Shown here: one piece after another, positions 25,772 through 35,335 of the stretch | Layout: every line of letters begins with the position of its first letter | Numbering within the stretch: position 1 is the stretch's first letter | The notes under the pieces: model-generated | What the model was told of the DNA's origin: nothing | What the model saw: only the letters and a program-made list of their open reading frames with translations | Databases searched by the model: none | Program-made: the position numbers and the translations under genes | Origin: an uncultured Lachnospiraceae bacterium | GTDB lineage: Bacteria > Bacillota > Clostridia > Lachnospirales > Lachnospiraceae | Direction of reading: 5' to 3' | NCBI GenBank assembly: GCA_947625135.1 | Contig: CANQNE010000005.1 | Span: 20,566-84,565 of the forward strand | DNA: 64,000 bases

Positions 25772-26381
25772 TCTGCTGCCCCTTTCTGCTGTCATAACTG
25801 ATCAAGGATTTGTTTACATTGTATTCGTACTGTTCCATTTCCACTTCGATGGGGGTGGGATCGGTGGTGAGGCGATGGCCCGAAAAATGGTTGAAGAATA
25901 CAAGAATACCGATGGCCAGTCCGAGGGCGTAAGTGATCTCCAGTACAGTGATGCCGGTCTGAGTCTGGCCGGTAAACGACTTGTATAGCTCCTCAAAGAC
26001 AGAGCCTGCCGACACATCGTTGTTGAAAGTGATGATGGTGAAAGCCGCGCCGAAAAAGCAGATCACGCATACAAGGGCCACCTTGCACCATTCCCACAGA
26101 AGAGAATGTTTTTTTGGCGGGACATATTCCACGATGGTATCGGTCTCACCCAGAGGCGTCACCTGAATATTTGGATAAATTTCCTGAATTTTAGCTATAA
26201 TATCTGTGACAGTTAAAATTTTCCTCTGTTTTTTCGGGCCTGAAAAATGTGCCACGCAGAGAGCCTGAAGCCGGTTCCTCACAGAACGTTCGCCGCAGAA
26301 GAGGGTAGCCACGTCTCCCAGAAGCGCTTTTTCGGAAGACACCTGCTTTTTCTGTTCCAGCTTTAAATAAAGGGTATCCAT
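25731..26381 (-). CDS. spoVAA: Stage V sporulation protein AA
   Basis: 216 residues; GGGAGG lies about eight bases before the ATG. An N-terminal soluble domain of about 90 residues (KILTVTDIIAKIQEIYPN, ETDTIVEYVPPKK) is followed by two membrane helices (about 96-118 and 150-165) and a charged tail. First gene of the spoVA operon, overlapping spoVAB. Divergent from degV. Confidence 0.93.
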   Translation of the reverse strand: MDTLYLKLEQKKQVSSEKALLGDVATLFCGERSVRNRLQALCVAHFSGPKKQRKILTVTDIIAKIQEIYPNIQVTPLGETDTIVEYVPPKKHSLLWEWCKVALVCVICFFGAAFTIITFNNDVSAGSVFEELYKSFTGQTQTGITVLEITYALGLAIGILVFFNHFSGHRLTTDPTPIEVEMEQYEYNVNKSLISYDSRKGQQNDPKADSTGGHRS

Positions 26382-26436
26382 GTAAAACCTCCCTGAAGTT
26401 CCGTTGTTTGCAACTAGAATGTCCTTTTTTCAGGAA

Positions 26437-26468
26437 AAATATGCGGGCAGATCATAAAAGTTAATGCA
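26437..26468 (-). promoter_or_regulatory. Possible sigma-G-type promoter for spoVA
   Basis: On the minus strand a TGCATT element is followed after 19 bases by CATATTT, resembling the sigma-G pattern (TGhATA, CATnnTA) expected for spoVA. Spacing is one to two bases long and both boxes are imperfect, so this rests partly on what is known of spoVA control. Confidence 0.25.
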
Positions 26469-26492
26469 ATCCCAAAAAAAGTATGCTATACT
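26465..26492 (+). promoter_or_regulatory. Extended -10 promoter for degV
   Basis: -10 TATACT preceded by TGC, with -35-like TGCAAT 16 bases upstream. It lies about 50 bases before the degV start. Confidence 0.6.
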
Positions 26493-26542
26493 ATTTCTGT
26501 ATGTAATAAAGTTTGTTGATTTGTATAAGAAAAGAGGCGGAT

Positions 26543-27421
26543 ATGAAAGAGTATGTTTTGATGAGCGATGCCACATTGGATCTTCCAAACGAGTTGGTGG
26601 AGGAGCTGGGCATTGTAGTGATTCCCATGGGCTTTACGGTGGACGGCATGCAGTATTTGCATTATCCTGATGAGCGGGAGTTGTCCATGAGCGCGTTTTA
26701 TCAGATGCTTCGGGAAGAAAAGGACGCGTCCACATCCCAGATCAGCCCATCTCAGTATGAGGAGATTTTCAGGCCGTATGTGAAAGAGGGCAGGGATATC
26801 ATCTATATCGCGCTGAGTTCTGGTCTGAGCGGCACCCATCAGGCATCTGTTTTGGCCGCCAATATGCTGAAGGAGACTTATCCGGAGGCGCGGATCCATT
26901 GTGTGGATTCTCTCTGCGCATCGGTGGGAGAGGGCGCTCTTGTATATCAGGCAGGATGCAGGAAAAAAGAAGGATATGATTTTGACAGCCTGGTGGCATG
27001 GATAGAAGAAAACAAGACGCTGGTGCAGCACTGGTTCACCGTGGAGGATCTGTTCCATCTGCAAAGAGGCGGACGTCTCTCCGCAGTGGGCGCCATCGTA
27101 GGAACGGCGCTGCATATCAAGCCGGTGCTCTCGGTTGACGGAGAGGGCAAGCTGTACGTGGAAAATAAAGTCCGGGGCATGAAGAAGGGAATGGATTATC
27201 TCATTTCCAAGCTGAAGGCCAACGGCGTGGACGCGGCCAGTCAGGTGGTGTTCATTGGAAACGCGGACAACCCGGAAGCGGCGGAGCAGCTGAAGGACCG
27301 TCTGCTGAAGGAAGAGCTTGTGAAGGATGCGGTGATCTGCGGGATCGGCCCGGTGATCGGCGCCCATGTGGGGCCGGGGATGCTGGCTCTTGTATTTCTT
27401 GGAAAAGAACGGACACAGTGA
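26543..27421 (+). CDS. DegV family fatty-acid-binding protein
   Basis: 292 residues from the ATG at 26543 with GAGGCGG upstream. Family marks: SDATLDLPNEL at the N terminus, TSQISPSQYEEIF, the lipid-headgroup motif LSSGLSGTHQAS, and the end GPVIGAHVGPGMLALVFLG. DegV proteins (FakB type) bind fatty acids and can present them to FakA kinase; no fakA is in the window. It heads a run of plus-strand genes with short gaps. Confidence 0.93.
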   Translation: MKEYVLMSDATLDLPNELVEELGIVVIPMGFTVDGMQYLHYPDERELSMSAFYQMLREEKDASTSQISPSQYEEIFRPYVKEGRDIIYIALSSGLSGTHQASVLAANMLKETYPEARIHCVDSLCASVGEGALVYQAGCRKKEGYDFDSLVAWIEENKTLVQHWFTVEDLFHLQRGGRLSAVGAIVGTALHIKPVLSVDGEGKLYVENKVRGMKKGMDYLISKLKANGVDAASQVVFIGNADNPEAAEQLKDRLLKEELVKDAVICGIGPVIGAHVGPGMLALVFLGKERTQ

Positions 27422-27454
27422 CCGGAAGTCCTGTGATCCCACTGTGGAGAAACC

Positions 27455-28105
27455 ATGGAAACAGCGTATCAGATTTTAGTGGAGGGCGGCAGCGCGGAGA
27501 TCGTGGAAAAGAAATCCCGGTTTCTTGCGGCAACTGCGCCGGCCGGCTCTGAGGAGGAGGCTCTTCAGTTTATCGAAAAGATCAAAAAGCAGCATTGGAG
27601 CGCACGGCACAACTGTTATGCCTACGTGATCGGGGACAGACAGCAGCTCCAACGGTTTTCCGACGACGGGGAACCGGCTCAGACGGCGGGCAAGCCCATG
27701 CTGGACGTGCTGCTGGCAGAAGAGATTCACAATGCGGTAGTGGTGGTGACCCGGTATTTTGGCGGCATACTTCTGGGCACCGGCGGACTGGTGCGGGCCT
27801 ATTCCAAAGCGGCCGCAGAAGGGCTTCACGCTTCCAAAGTCGCCGCAAAGCGGCCGGGCATATTATGGAAGCTGCAGACGGACTACAACGGCATCGGACG
27901 CATCACCTATCTGTTTGGGCAGAGGGGGATCCCTCTTCTGGAAAGTGAATATACGGATACGGTGACGGTGACGGCCGCGGTGCCGAAGGAGGCGGCCCGG
28001 GAACTGACGGAAGCGTTGACGGAGGCCACCAGCGGGAAGATCCGCATTTTAGAAGAAAAAGAAATGTTCTTCGCCCTGATTGACGGGGCGGTACATGTAT
28101 TTTAA
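27455..28105 (+). CDS. YigZ/IMPACT family protein
   Basis: 216 residues. The N-terminal IMPACT domain contains KSRFLAATAPAGSEEEALQF, the conserved HWSARHNCYAYVIG, RFSDDGEPAQTAGKPML and VVVTRYFGGILLGTGGLVRAYSKAA. A C-terminal DUF1949-like domain follows. The family is widespread and linked to translation regulation in eukaryotes; the bacterial role is unsettled. It lies 33 bases after degV and 23 before the PBP gene. Confidence 0.93.
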   Translation: METAYQILVEGGSAEIVEKKSRFLAATAPAGSEEEALQFIEKIKKQHWSARHNCYAYVIGDRQQLQRFSDDGEPAQTAGKPMLDVLLAEEIHNAVVVVTRYFGGILLGTGGLVRAYSKAAAEGLHASKVAAKRPGILWKLQTDYNGIGRITYLFGQRGIPLLESEYTDTVTVTAAVPKEAARELTEALTEATSGKIRILEEKEMFFALIDGAVHVF

Positions 28106-28128
28106 GCAAGACAAGGAGGCTGTGCCTG

Positions 28129-30438
28129 ATGAATTTTTCCAAAAAGGCCACTCATATCAAACACCAGACAGCCACGGCACTGAGTTATAAAATTGCCAAA
28201 AAAATGAAAGTCACCGTGCTGAAAGCCGTAGTGATCGTGGTGGCTGCCGCGGCGGTGCTGGGAATCAGCGGATTCTTCGGGATCGTCAACGGGGTCATCG
28301 CAAGCGCGCCGGATATCCAGAGCATCGATGTTTCTCCTTCCGGTTATTCTACCACGGTTTATGACAGCAGCGGAAACGAGACGATCAAGCTGGTGAGCGA
28401 AGGCGCCAACCGTGTGTATGTGGAGATGAGCCGGATCCCCGACCATCTTGCGAAGGCTTTTGTGGCCATTGAGGACAAGCGGTTTTATGAACACAACGGC
28501 ATCGATACCAGAGGTATCATCCGTGCTTTTTATATCGGCCTTTCCACCGGAGAATTTTCCGAGGGCGCCAGTACCATTACCCAGCAGCTGCTGAAGAACA
28601 ATATCTTTCAGGATTGGGTGAATCAGAAGGACTTTCTTGTAAAGCTGAAGAGAAAGGTGCAGGAGCAGTATCTGGCGGTGCAGCTGGAAAAGCGTATGTC
28701 CAAAGAAGAGATTCTGGAGAACTATCTGAACACCATCAATCTGGGACAAAATACGTTGGGCGTGCAGGCGGCTTCCATGCGGTATTTCAATAAGGATGTG
28801 TCTGAGTTGACGCTCTCTGAGTCCGCAGTGATCGCGGCTATTACCCAGAGCCCTTATGCCAACAATCCCATTTCCCATCCTGACGCCAATGCCAGCCGCC
28901 GGAAGATCGTGCTGGACAATATGCTGGAGGCCGGTTATATCGATCAGAGCCAGTATGACGAGGCTATGGCGGATGATGTATATCTGCGTATTCAAAACGT
29001 AAATGAGGAGATTCATGACAATACGGTCTATTCATATTTTGTGGATGAGCTTACCGACCAGGTGATCGACGCGCTGATGGAGGAAAAGGGCTATACGGAA
29101 ACGCAGGCCTATAACGCGTTGTACCGGGGCGGTCTGCAGATCTATACCACTCAGGATATGGCGATCCAGCAGATCTGCGACGAGGAATTTGCCAATTCTG
29201 ACAACTATCCGTCGGTGAATCAGGTGGCGCTGACTTACCGGCTCACCGTGACCCATGCCGACGGCAAGGTGGAGAATTTCGGCGAGACCAATATGCAGAA
29301 GTATTTCCGGGAGAACGGAGACACCGGCTTTTCCCTGATCTTTACTTCTCAGGAAGCGGCGCAGGAAAAGGTGGATCAATATAAGGCCGCCATTTTGAAG
29401 GAAGGGGATCAGATCGTGGAAGCGATCAATTTCACGCCCCAGCCCCAGGCGTCCTGCGTGGTAATGGAGCCAAACACCGGTTACGTGAAGGCGATCGTAG
29501 GCGGCCGGGGACAGAAGTCCGCCAGCCTGACGCTGAACCGCGCCACCAACACCACAAGGCAGCCCGGTTCTACCTTTAAGATCCTTTCCACCTATACCGC
29601 GGCGCTGGACACTGCGGGAAAGACGCTGGCGACCACCTATGTGGATGAGGATTATGCTTACGCAAACGGCAAGCCCGTGCAGAACTTCTCCGGCGGCCAT
29701 ATCGGTACCGCCTCCATCCGCAAGGCGATCACAGTTTCCAATAACGTAATCGCGGTCAAATGCCTCACGGAGATTTCACCCCAGCTTGGCTATGATTACC
29801 TGATGAAATATGGCTTTACCACGCTGTCCAACCGGGATATCGTACAGTCTCTGGCGCTGGGCGGTATTACAAACGGTGTGACCAATCTGGAGCTGACGGC
29901 GGCATTCAGCGCCATTGCCAATCAGGGCACGTATATCAAGCCCATTTTCTTCACAAAGATCGTGGATCATGACGGCAACATTCTGATCGACAATACGCCT
30001 CAGACCACCCGGGTGATGAAGGAAAGCACGGCTTATCTGCTCACCAGCGCCATGGAGGATGTACTCAACGGCGATCTGGGCGGCACCGGCGCAGGCGCCA
30101 ATTTCGGCACCATGCCGATCGCCGGTAAGACCGGTACGACATCAGATACCTATGATATCTGGTTTGCGGCGTTTACCCCTTATTATGCCTGCTCTGTATG
30201 GGGCGGCTATGACGTGAACACTACCCTGACCAATTCCAATTTTGCCAGAACGCTCTGGCGGAAGGTGATGGAGCGGATTCATGCCAATTTGGAGCGGCGG
30301 GAATTTCCTGTTCCCAACAGCATCAAGACGGCTACCGTCTGCACTTACAGCGGCAAGCTGGCAAAGAGCGGCTGTCCCAGCAGGACGGAGTATTTTGCCG
30401 CCGACAACATGCCGGAGGAATACTGTACTTCCCACTGA
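28129..30438 (+). CDS. Class A penicillin-binding protein (PBP1A type)
   Basis: 769 residues. A basic cytoplasmic tail and one membrane helix (about 30-55) are followed by the GT51 glycosyltransferase domain (Glu115 in AIEDKRFYEHNGID, then GASTITQQLLKN). The transpeptidase domain has Ser481 (GSTFK), VSNN and Lys667 (KTGTT). It polymerises and cross-links peptidoglycan at the outer membrane face. The end is short, with no PASTA or fibronectin domain. It sits before tyrS and the VanRS-like pair, in a strand-consistent block with other wall genes downstream. Confidence 0.96.
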   Translation: MNFSKKATHIKHQTATALSYKIAKKMKVTVLKAVVIVVAAAAVLGISGFFGIVNGVIASAPDIQSIDVSPSGYSTTVYDSSGNETIKLVSEGANRVYVEMSRIPDHLAKAFVAIEDKRFYEHNGIDTRGIIRAFYIGLSTGEFSEGASTITQQLLKNNIFQDWVNQKDFLVKLKRKVQEQYLAVQLEKRMSKEEILENYLNTINLGQNTLGVQAASMRYFNKDVSELTLSESAVIAAITQSPYANNPISHPDANASRRKIVLDNMLEAGYIDQSQYDEAMADDVYLRIQNVNEEIHDNTVYSYFVDELTDQVIDALMEEKGYTETQAYNALYRGGLQIYTTQDMAIQQICDEEFANSDNYPSVNQVALTYRLTVTHADGKVENFGETNMQKYFRENGDTGFSLIFTSQEAAQEKVDQYKAAILKEGDQIVEAINFTPQPQASCVVMEPNTGYVKAIVGGRGQKSASLTLNRATNTTRQPGSTFKILSTYTAALDTAGKTLATTYVDEDYAYANGKPVQNFSGGHIGTASIRKAITVSNNVIAVKCLTEISPQLGYDYLMKYGFTTLSNRDIVQSLALGGITNGVTNLELTAAFSAIANQGTYIKPIFFTKIVDHDGNILIDNTPQTTRVMKESTAYLLTSAMEDVLNGDLGGTGAGANFGTMPIAGKTGTTSDTYDIWFAAFTPYYACSVWGGYDVNTTLTNSNFARTLWRKVMERIHANLERREFPVPNSIKTATVCTYSGKLAKSGCPSRTEYFAADNMPEEYCTSH

Positions 30439-30480
30439 CAGCTCTGTGGGGATAGAAAGCAAGGAGAGGAATGAATAAGT

Positions 30481-31701
30481 ATGAAGATATATGAGGAACT
30501 GATAGAGAGAGGGCTCATCGCACAGGTTACAGATGAAAAGGAGATCAGGGAACTGATCAACAACGGGAAAGCCACCTTTTATATTGGCTTTGATCCGACG
30601 GCGGACAGCCTTCATGTGGGACATTTTATGGCGCTGTGCCTGATGAAACGTCTTCAGATGGCGGGCAACAGGCCTATCGCTCTTTTAGGCGGCGGCACCG
30701 GTATGATCGGAGATCCTTCCGGAAGGACGGATATGCGGCAGATGCTGACAGAGGAGACGATCCAGCATAACTGTGACTGCTTCAAAAAACAGATGAGCCG
30801 GTTTATCGACTTTTCCGAAGGAAAGGCGCTGCTGGTAAATAATGCGGACTGGCTGCGGGATCTGAACTACATCGATGTGCTGCGGGAGGTAGGGCCCCAT
30901 TTTTCCGTCAACCGTATGCTCACGGCGGAATGTTACAGGCAGCGCATGGAGAAGGGATTGAGTTTCCTTGAATTTAACTACATGATCATGCAGAGCTATG
31001 ATTTTTACGCATTGTATCAGAAATATGGCTGCAACATGCAGTTTGGCGGCGACGACCAGTGGAGCAACATGCTGGGCGGCACGGAGCTAATCCGGCGGAA
31101 GCTGGGCAAGGACGCTTATGCCATGACGATCACCCTTCTTTTGAATTCCGAAGGCAAAAAGATGGGAAAGACCCAGTCCGGCGCAGTGTGGCTTGATCCA
31201 AACAAGACCTCGCCCTTTGAATTTTACCAGTACTGGAGAAATGTGGCGGATGCGGATGTGCTGAAATGTATCCGTATGCTTACGTTTCTGCCGCTGGAGC
31301 AGGTTCGTGAGATGGAACACTGGGAGGGCAGTCAGCTGAATCAGGCGAAGGAAATCCTTGCTTATGAGCTGACCGGTCTGGTGCATGGTGAGGAAGAGGC
31401 AAAGAAAGCACAGGAGGGCGCCCGGGCGCTGTTCGGGGGAGGCAATGCCGACCAGATGCCCACCGCCGTACTCACGGAGGAAGATCTTACAGACGGCGGC
31501 ATAGACATTCTGACGCTGTTGTATAAGAGCGGTCTGGTGTCTTCCAAGTCTGAGGCCAGAAGAGCGGTGGAACAGGGCGGCGTGGCAATAAACGGAGAAA
31601 AGGTGACGGATATCCGGCTGATCCTGGACGGGGAGACCCTCCGCACATCAGAGACAGTGCTTCGCCGTGGCAAGAAGAATTTCAGAAAGATTAAATTATG
31701 A
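30481..31701 (+). CDS. tyrS: Tyrosyl-tRNA synthetase
   Basis: 406 residues. Class I motifs HVGHFM and KKMGKTQSG, tyrosine-pocket sequence [27 protein letters not shown], and a C-terminal S4 RNA-binding domain ([20 protein letters not shown]). No T-box leader: only 42 bases separate it from the PBP gene. Its stop overlaps the VanR-like gene by four bases (ATGA). Confidence 0.98.
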   Translation: MKIYEELIERGLIAQVTDEKEIRELINNGKATFYIGFDPTADSLHVGHFMALCLMKRLQMAGNRPIALLGGGTGMIGDPSGRTDMRQMLTEETIQHNCDCFKKQMSRFIDFSEGKALLVNNADWLRDLNYIDVLREVGPHFSVNRMLTAECYRQRMEKGLSFLEFNYMIMQSYDFYALYQKYGCNMQFGGDDQWSNMLGGTELIRRKLGKDAYAMTITLLLNSEGKKMGKTQSGAVWLDPNKTSPFEFYQYWRNVADADVLKCIRMLTFLPLEQVREMEHWEGSQLNQAKEILAYELTGLVHGEEEAKKAQEGARALFGGGNADQMPTAVLTEEDLTDGGIDILTLLYKSGLVSSKSEARRAVEQGGVAINGEKVTDIRLILDGETLRTSETVLRRGKKNFRKIKL

Positions 31702-32393
31702 AAGAAACCATTTTGATCGTTGATGATGAAAAAGAAATTGCAGATCTGATCGAGCTGTACCTGTCCAACGAGGGTTACGATTGTTTGAAGTGCCATACCG
31801 GGAGGAAGGCACTTCAACTTATTTCACGGGAACAGCCGGAGCTGGCTATATTGGACGTGATGCTGCCGGATATGAGCGGATTTGAAATCTGCAGGAAGAT
31901 CCGGGAGGAATATTATTTTCCGGTAATCATGCTGACGGCACGAACGGAAGATATGGACAAGATACGCGGGCTGACTATCGGCGCGGACGACTATATGACG
32001 AAGCCCTTCAACCCGCTGGAGCTGTGCGCCAGGGTGAAGACCCAGCTTCGCCGGTTCCGCCGGTACAATCAGGAGGCAGCGGGGGTGCATCCCGCCCGTC
32101 GCCATGAGCTGCGGGGGCTGGTGATCGATAAGGATACCCATGTGTGTACCCTCTATGATAAGCCGCTGAATCTGACGCCCATTGAGTTTTCTATTCTCTG
32201 GTACCTGTTCGAGCAGAAAGGAAGAGTGGTCTCCTCAGAGGAGTTGTTTGAGGCGGTCTGGGGAGAAAAATATCTGGACAGCAATAACACGGTTATGGCG
32301 CACATCGGCCGGCTCAGGGAGAAGCTGAAGGATTCTCCCAGGCACCCGAAGTTTATTAAGACCGTATGGGGAGTGGGGTACCGGATTGAATAA
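31698..32393 (+). CDS. VanR-like OmpR-family response regulator
   Basis: 231 residues. The receiver domain has Asp9-Asp10, the phospho-acceptor Asp53 ([11 protein letters not shown]) and the Lys of TKPF. The C-terminal winged helix ends with [33 protein letters not shown]. Overall it resembles VanR most closely. It overlaps tyrS by 4 and the kinase by 8 bases. A box matching the VanR consensus lies just after the kinase gene, before the C39-like peptidase, suggesting the pair activates that peptidase and the amidase. No vanA/B/H/X ligase genes are present, so vancomycin resistance is not implied. Confidence 0.92.
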   Translation: MKETILIVDDEKEIADLIELYLSNEGYDCLKCHTGRKALQLISREQPELAILDVMLPDMSGFEICRKIREEYYFPVIMLTARTEDMDKIRGLTIGADDYMTKPFNPLELCARVKTQLRRFRRYNQEAAGVHPARRHELRGLVIDKDTHVCTLYDKPLNLTPIEFSILWYLFEQKGRVVSSEELFEAVWGEKYLDSNNTVMAHIGRLREKLKDSPRHPKFIKTVWGVGYRIE

Positions 32394-33480
32394 TGATATT
32401 GAACAGTTGAAGCGAAAGTTGTCGAAAAAACTGCTGGTCAGTGTGATCGGAACGCTGCTGATCTTTCTGGCGGCAGCAGGCGTGTTGATGTTCATCGCAT
32501 GGCTGGTGCTGAGCCGGTATACGTGGCAGCTGGGGCCGGAATGGGCGTTTCTTCATTTTGTCAATGACCACAAGGCGGGCGTCCTGATGTTTTTGGGGAT
32601 GGTATGCGCCGTAGTGCTGTGGATCCGCTCATGGCGGAAGATGATGGGCTATCTCCGGGAAACGGTGGAGGCGGCGGAGATCGCTTCCCGCACCGACGAT
32701 CAGCCCATTGTGCTGTCGCCGGAGCTGAAAGAAGTAGAATACTGGATGAACCAGATCAAGTCCAATGTAAAAGCCCATGAGCTGGCGGCCAGAGAGGCGG
32801 AGCAGAGAAAGAATGACCTGATCGTGTATCTGGCCCACGACCTGAAAACGCCGCTGACTTCTGTGCTGGGCTATCTGACGTTGCTGCGGGATGAACCGCA
32901 GATCTCTCCCCAGCTGCGGGAAAAATATATGAACATCACGTTGGAAAAAGCGGAACGGCTGGAGGATCTGATCAACGAATTTTTTGAGATCACAAAATTC
33001 AATCTGACCTCGCTCTCCCTGGAGTACAGCACGGTGAACCTCACGCGGATGCTGGAACAGATCATTTATGAATTTGCGCCTCTGTTTACTCCGAAAAATC
33101 TTGTCTGCCGGCTGGAATGTCCCCCGGACATCCGGATCTTGTGCGACGGGGATAAGATGCAGCGGGTGTTCGACAATCTGCTGCGCAACGCGGTGAACTA
33201 CAGTTATGAGAACAGTGAGATCCTGATACAGGTGCAGGAGAATGAAACCGGTGTGCTGTGCCAGTTCACCAATCACGGCGCGACCATTCCTGAGGAAAAG
33301 CTGCAGCGGATCTTTGAGCAGTTTTACCGGCTGGATACTGCCCGTATGACGAAGACAGGCGGCGCGGGACTGGGACTTGCCATCGCAAAGGAGATCGTGG
33401 AAAAGCATCGGGGTTCTATCAGTGCGTATAGCGCAAAGGAAAGGGTATGGTTTGTGGTAAATCTGCCAAAGCAGCCTTAA
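32386..33480 (+). CDS. VanS-like sensor histidine kinase
   Basis: 364 residues from a TTG at 32386. Two membrane helices (about 16-43 and 65-82) enclose a short extracellular loop of about 20 residues, as in VanS. A HAMP-like linker precedes the HisKA domain with His151 (YLAHDLKTPLTSVLGYL) and the HATPase domain (FDNLLRNAVNYSYENSE, GGAGLGLAIAKEIVEKHRGSI). The short loop suggests it senses within the membrane or at its surface, for example lipid II or an antibiotic; the ligand is unknown. Confidence 0.92.
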   Translation: MNNDIEQLKRKLSKKLLVSVIGTLLIFLAAAGVLMFIAWLVLSRYTWQLGPEWAFLHFVNDHKAGVLMFLGMVCAVVLWIRSWRKMMGYLRETVEAAEIASRTDDQPIVLSPELKEVEYWMNQIKSNVKAHELAAREAEQRKNDLIVYLAHDLKTPLTSVLGYLTLLRDEPQISPQLREKYMNITLEKAERLEDLINEFFEITKFNLTSLSLEYSTVNLTRMLEQIIYEFAPLFTPKNLVCRLECPPDIRILCDGDKMQRVFDNLLRNAVNYSYENSEILIQVQENETGVLCQFTNHGATIPEEKLQRIFEQFYRLDTARMTKTGGAGLGLAIAKEIVEKHRGSISAYSAKERVWFVVNLPKQP

Positions 33481-33490
33481 CCGTAGAAAA

Positions 33491-33524
33491 TCGTAAGAAA
33501 TTTGATAGAAATTTAGCAAGAAGT
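33491..33524 (+). promoter_or_regulatory. VanR-type direct-repeat box upstream of the C39-like peptidase
   Basis: TCGTAAGAAATT (33491-33502) matches the published VanR box TCGTANGAAA exactly. Three consecutive 11-base units repeat in phase: CGTAAGAAATT, TGATAGAAATT, TAGCAAGAAGT. Tandem half-sites at one helical turn are typical of OmpR-family binding. A -10-like TATACA lies some 50 bases downstream. Confidence 0.6.
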
Positions 33525-33590
33525 AAAGAATGAAAAAAGAAACATCGGTGTCGGACAGTTGATAAACTGGTTATACATAAGGAGGCACCG

Positions 33591-34439
33591 ATGATGGAAG
33601 AAAAAAGAGATCAAAAACGAAAAAACAAGAGAAGGCAGATGAAGCGGCTGCTTTCTCTTCTGATGGCGATCATACTGCTTGCGGCAGCTGCCCTTGCCGT
33701 GCAGTTGGGAAGCTCCATTTATGAGACGATCAATGACAGCGGGCAGTTTTCAAAGATCCGGAAGCAGGTTCGGGAGGACGGCGGCGATCTGGGGGCGCTG
33801 GAAACCATAGAGGCCAACAGCAAAAGTTACCCCGGGAGGATGCTGGAGGCCCTTGCCAATAATGAAGAGCTGCTGCAGTTTGTGGCGGATTATCCTGAGA
33901 AGAAGGATACCTATGAGGAGAACATCACGCTGGAAGCGGACGGAGACAGATCTATTCCCCTGTTGATGCAGTGGGATCCCCGCTGGGGTTATGCCCGCTA
34001 TGGGGACGGCTGTATCGGCTTGGATGGCTGCGGCCCCACCTGTCTTTCTATGGTGGCGGCGGGACTGAAGGGAGACGCATCCTGCCATCCAAAATATGTG
34101 GCGGATTTTGCCATGCAAAACGGTTATATCAGTGATCACGCTTCCACCTCATGGTCTTTGATGACTTCCGGAGCGGAGAGTCTCGGATTGACCGCATGGG
34201 AAGTGCCTCTGAGCGAGGAGCGGATGGCGGAGGCGCTCACAAACGGGAACCCCATTATCTGTACGGTACGTCCCGGTGATTTTACCACTACCGGTCATTT
34301 TATCGTGCTGTATGGCTATGAGGACGGCAGATTTTATGTGAACGATCCCAACAGCAGAAAGCGCAGCGAACGCACATGGAGCTATGAACAGCTGTCGCCT
34401 CAGATCAAAGCCATGTGGGCTTACGCGGCAGCCCAATGA
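33591..34439 (+). CDS. Membrane-anchored C39-like cysteine peptidase
   Basis: 282 residues; AAGGAGG precedes the ATG. A basic N terminus and one membrane helix (about 19-40) anchor an extracellular Peptidase_C39_2-type domain (about 120-282). Likely catalytic residues are Cys147 in DGCGPTC, His236 in TGHFIVLYGY and Asp252 in VNDPNS. Such domains cleave peptides, and some are wall-active endopeptidases; the substrate here is unknown. It is the first gene after the VanR-type box and is followed 126 bases later by the amidase gene. Confidence 0.85.
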   Translation: MMEEKRDQKRKNKRRQMKRLLSLLMAIILLAAAALAVQLGSSIYETINDSGQFSKIRKQVREDGGDLGALETIEANSKSYPGRMLEALANNEELLQFVADYPEKKDTYEENITLEADGDRSIPLLMQWDPRWGYARYGDGCIGLDGCGPTCLSMVAAGLKGDASCHPKYVADFAMQNGYISDHASTSWSLMTSGAESLGLTAWEVPLSEERMAEALTNGNPIICTVRPGDFTTTGHFIVLYGYEDGRFYVNDPNSRKRSERTWSYEQLSPQIKAMWAYAAAQ

Positions 34440-34565
34440 CCGGCTGGTACCAAAGCGGCGTCCACACAGCACCGCGGACGGGCGTCACGGGGCAGCAGAC
34501 AGGCATATACGGCATACAAAAGAAATCGCGGATGCTTACGCTTACGAAAGAGGGAACAAAGTACG

Positions 34566-35306
34566 ATGAAGGGAAAGGGAAAAAGGCGGGGCAGAAAAAA
34601 AAGGCAGAAGCTCTTGCCGCTGAAGGTGGTTCTGTTGATCCTGCTCATTGCGGCGCTGGCTGGGATGTTTGTCTATGCGTGGAAACTGAACGAGCCAAAA
34701 AAGCCTGCGCAGACCAATCCCCGGATCCCGGAAGGAGCCTTGGTCTGCATTGACCCGGGGCACGGAGGAGAGGACGGCGGCGCCTCCGGTCCTGACGGAC
34801 GGCTGGAAAAGGAGGATAATCTGACCCTGGCCCTGAAGGTACAGGAAGATCTGCAGGAACAGGGCGTATCGGTTCTCATGACCAGAACGGAGGACAAAAG
34901 AGTCAGCCTGCAGGGGCGGTGCGATATCGCCAACGACGGCGGCGCTGACCTGTTTGTCTCTATACATAGGAACAGCGCGGAGGCAGCCTCCGCAAACGGC
35001 ATTGAGATCTGGACGGCCACAAGGGGAAAAGGCTTTCAGATGGCGGAATATATTCTGGCCGGACTGAAGGATGCGGGGATCCAGACGGATCGGGGCATCC
35101 AGAGCGGCACAAGCAACGGCAGCCAGTCAGATTATTATGTGAATAAGCATACTTCCATGCCCAGTTGTCTGGTGGAGATGGGTTTTGTCACCAATGAGGA
35201 GGACAATCGCCTGCTGGACAAAAATATGGACGAATACGCGAAAGCCATTGCCTCAGGGGTGGTGAAAATGCTGGAGGATATGAAAAAAGAGCAGGAAGCG
35301 TCATAA
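34566..35306 (+). CDS. CwlD-like N-acetylmuramoyl-L-alanine amidase (Amidase_3)
   Basis: 246 residues. A very basic N terminus and a membrane helix (about 18-38) act as signal anchor. The Amidase_3 domain has zinc ligands His66 (DPGHGGEDGG), Glu81 (LEKEDN) and His134 (SIHRNS), and catalytic Glu204 (VEMGFVTN). It cuts the muramic acid-peptide bond. CwlD acts in spore cortex, but size and motif alone do not separate it from vegetative amidases. The preceding VanR-type box argues for a stress-regulated role. The ribosome site (GAGGGAAC, about ten bases away) is modest. Confidence 0.9.
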   Translation: MKGKGKRRGRKKRQKLLPLKVVLLILLIAALAGMFVYAWKLNEPKKPAQTNPRIPEGALVCIDPGHGGEDGGASGPDGRLEKEDNLTLALKVQEDLQEQGVSVLMTRTEDKRVSLQGRCDIANDGGADLFVSIHRNSAEAASANGIEIWTATRGKGFQMAEYILAGLKDAGIQTDRGIQSGTSNGSQSDYYVNKHTSMPSCLVEMGFVTNEEDNRLLDKNMDEYAKAIASGVVKMLEDMKKEQEAS

Positions 35307-35335
35307 CGGGCTGAGAAAATACAGGAGGAAATCAG

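Noticed and set aside
30439..30480. T-box riboswitch before tyrS
   Set aside because: Only 42 bases separate it from the PBP gene, too short, with no T-box motif; the same holds for valS.
31698..33480. Vancomycin resistance operon
   Set aside because: Regulator and kinase resemble VanRS, but there is no D-Ala-D-Lac or D-Ala-D-Ser ligase, VanH or VanX gene in the window.
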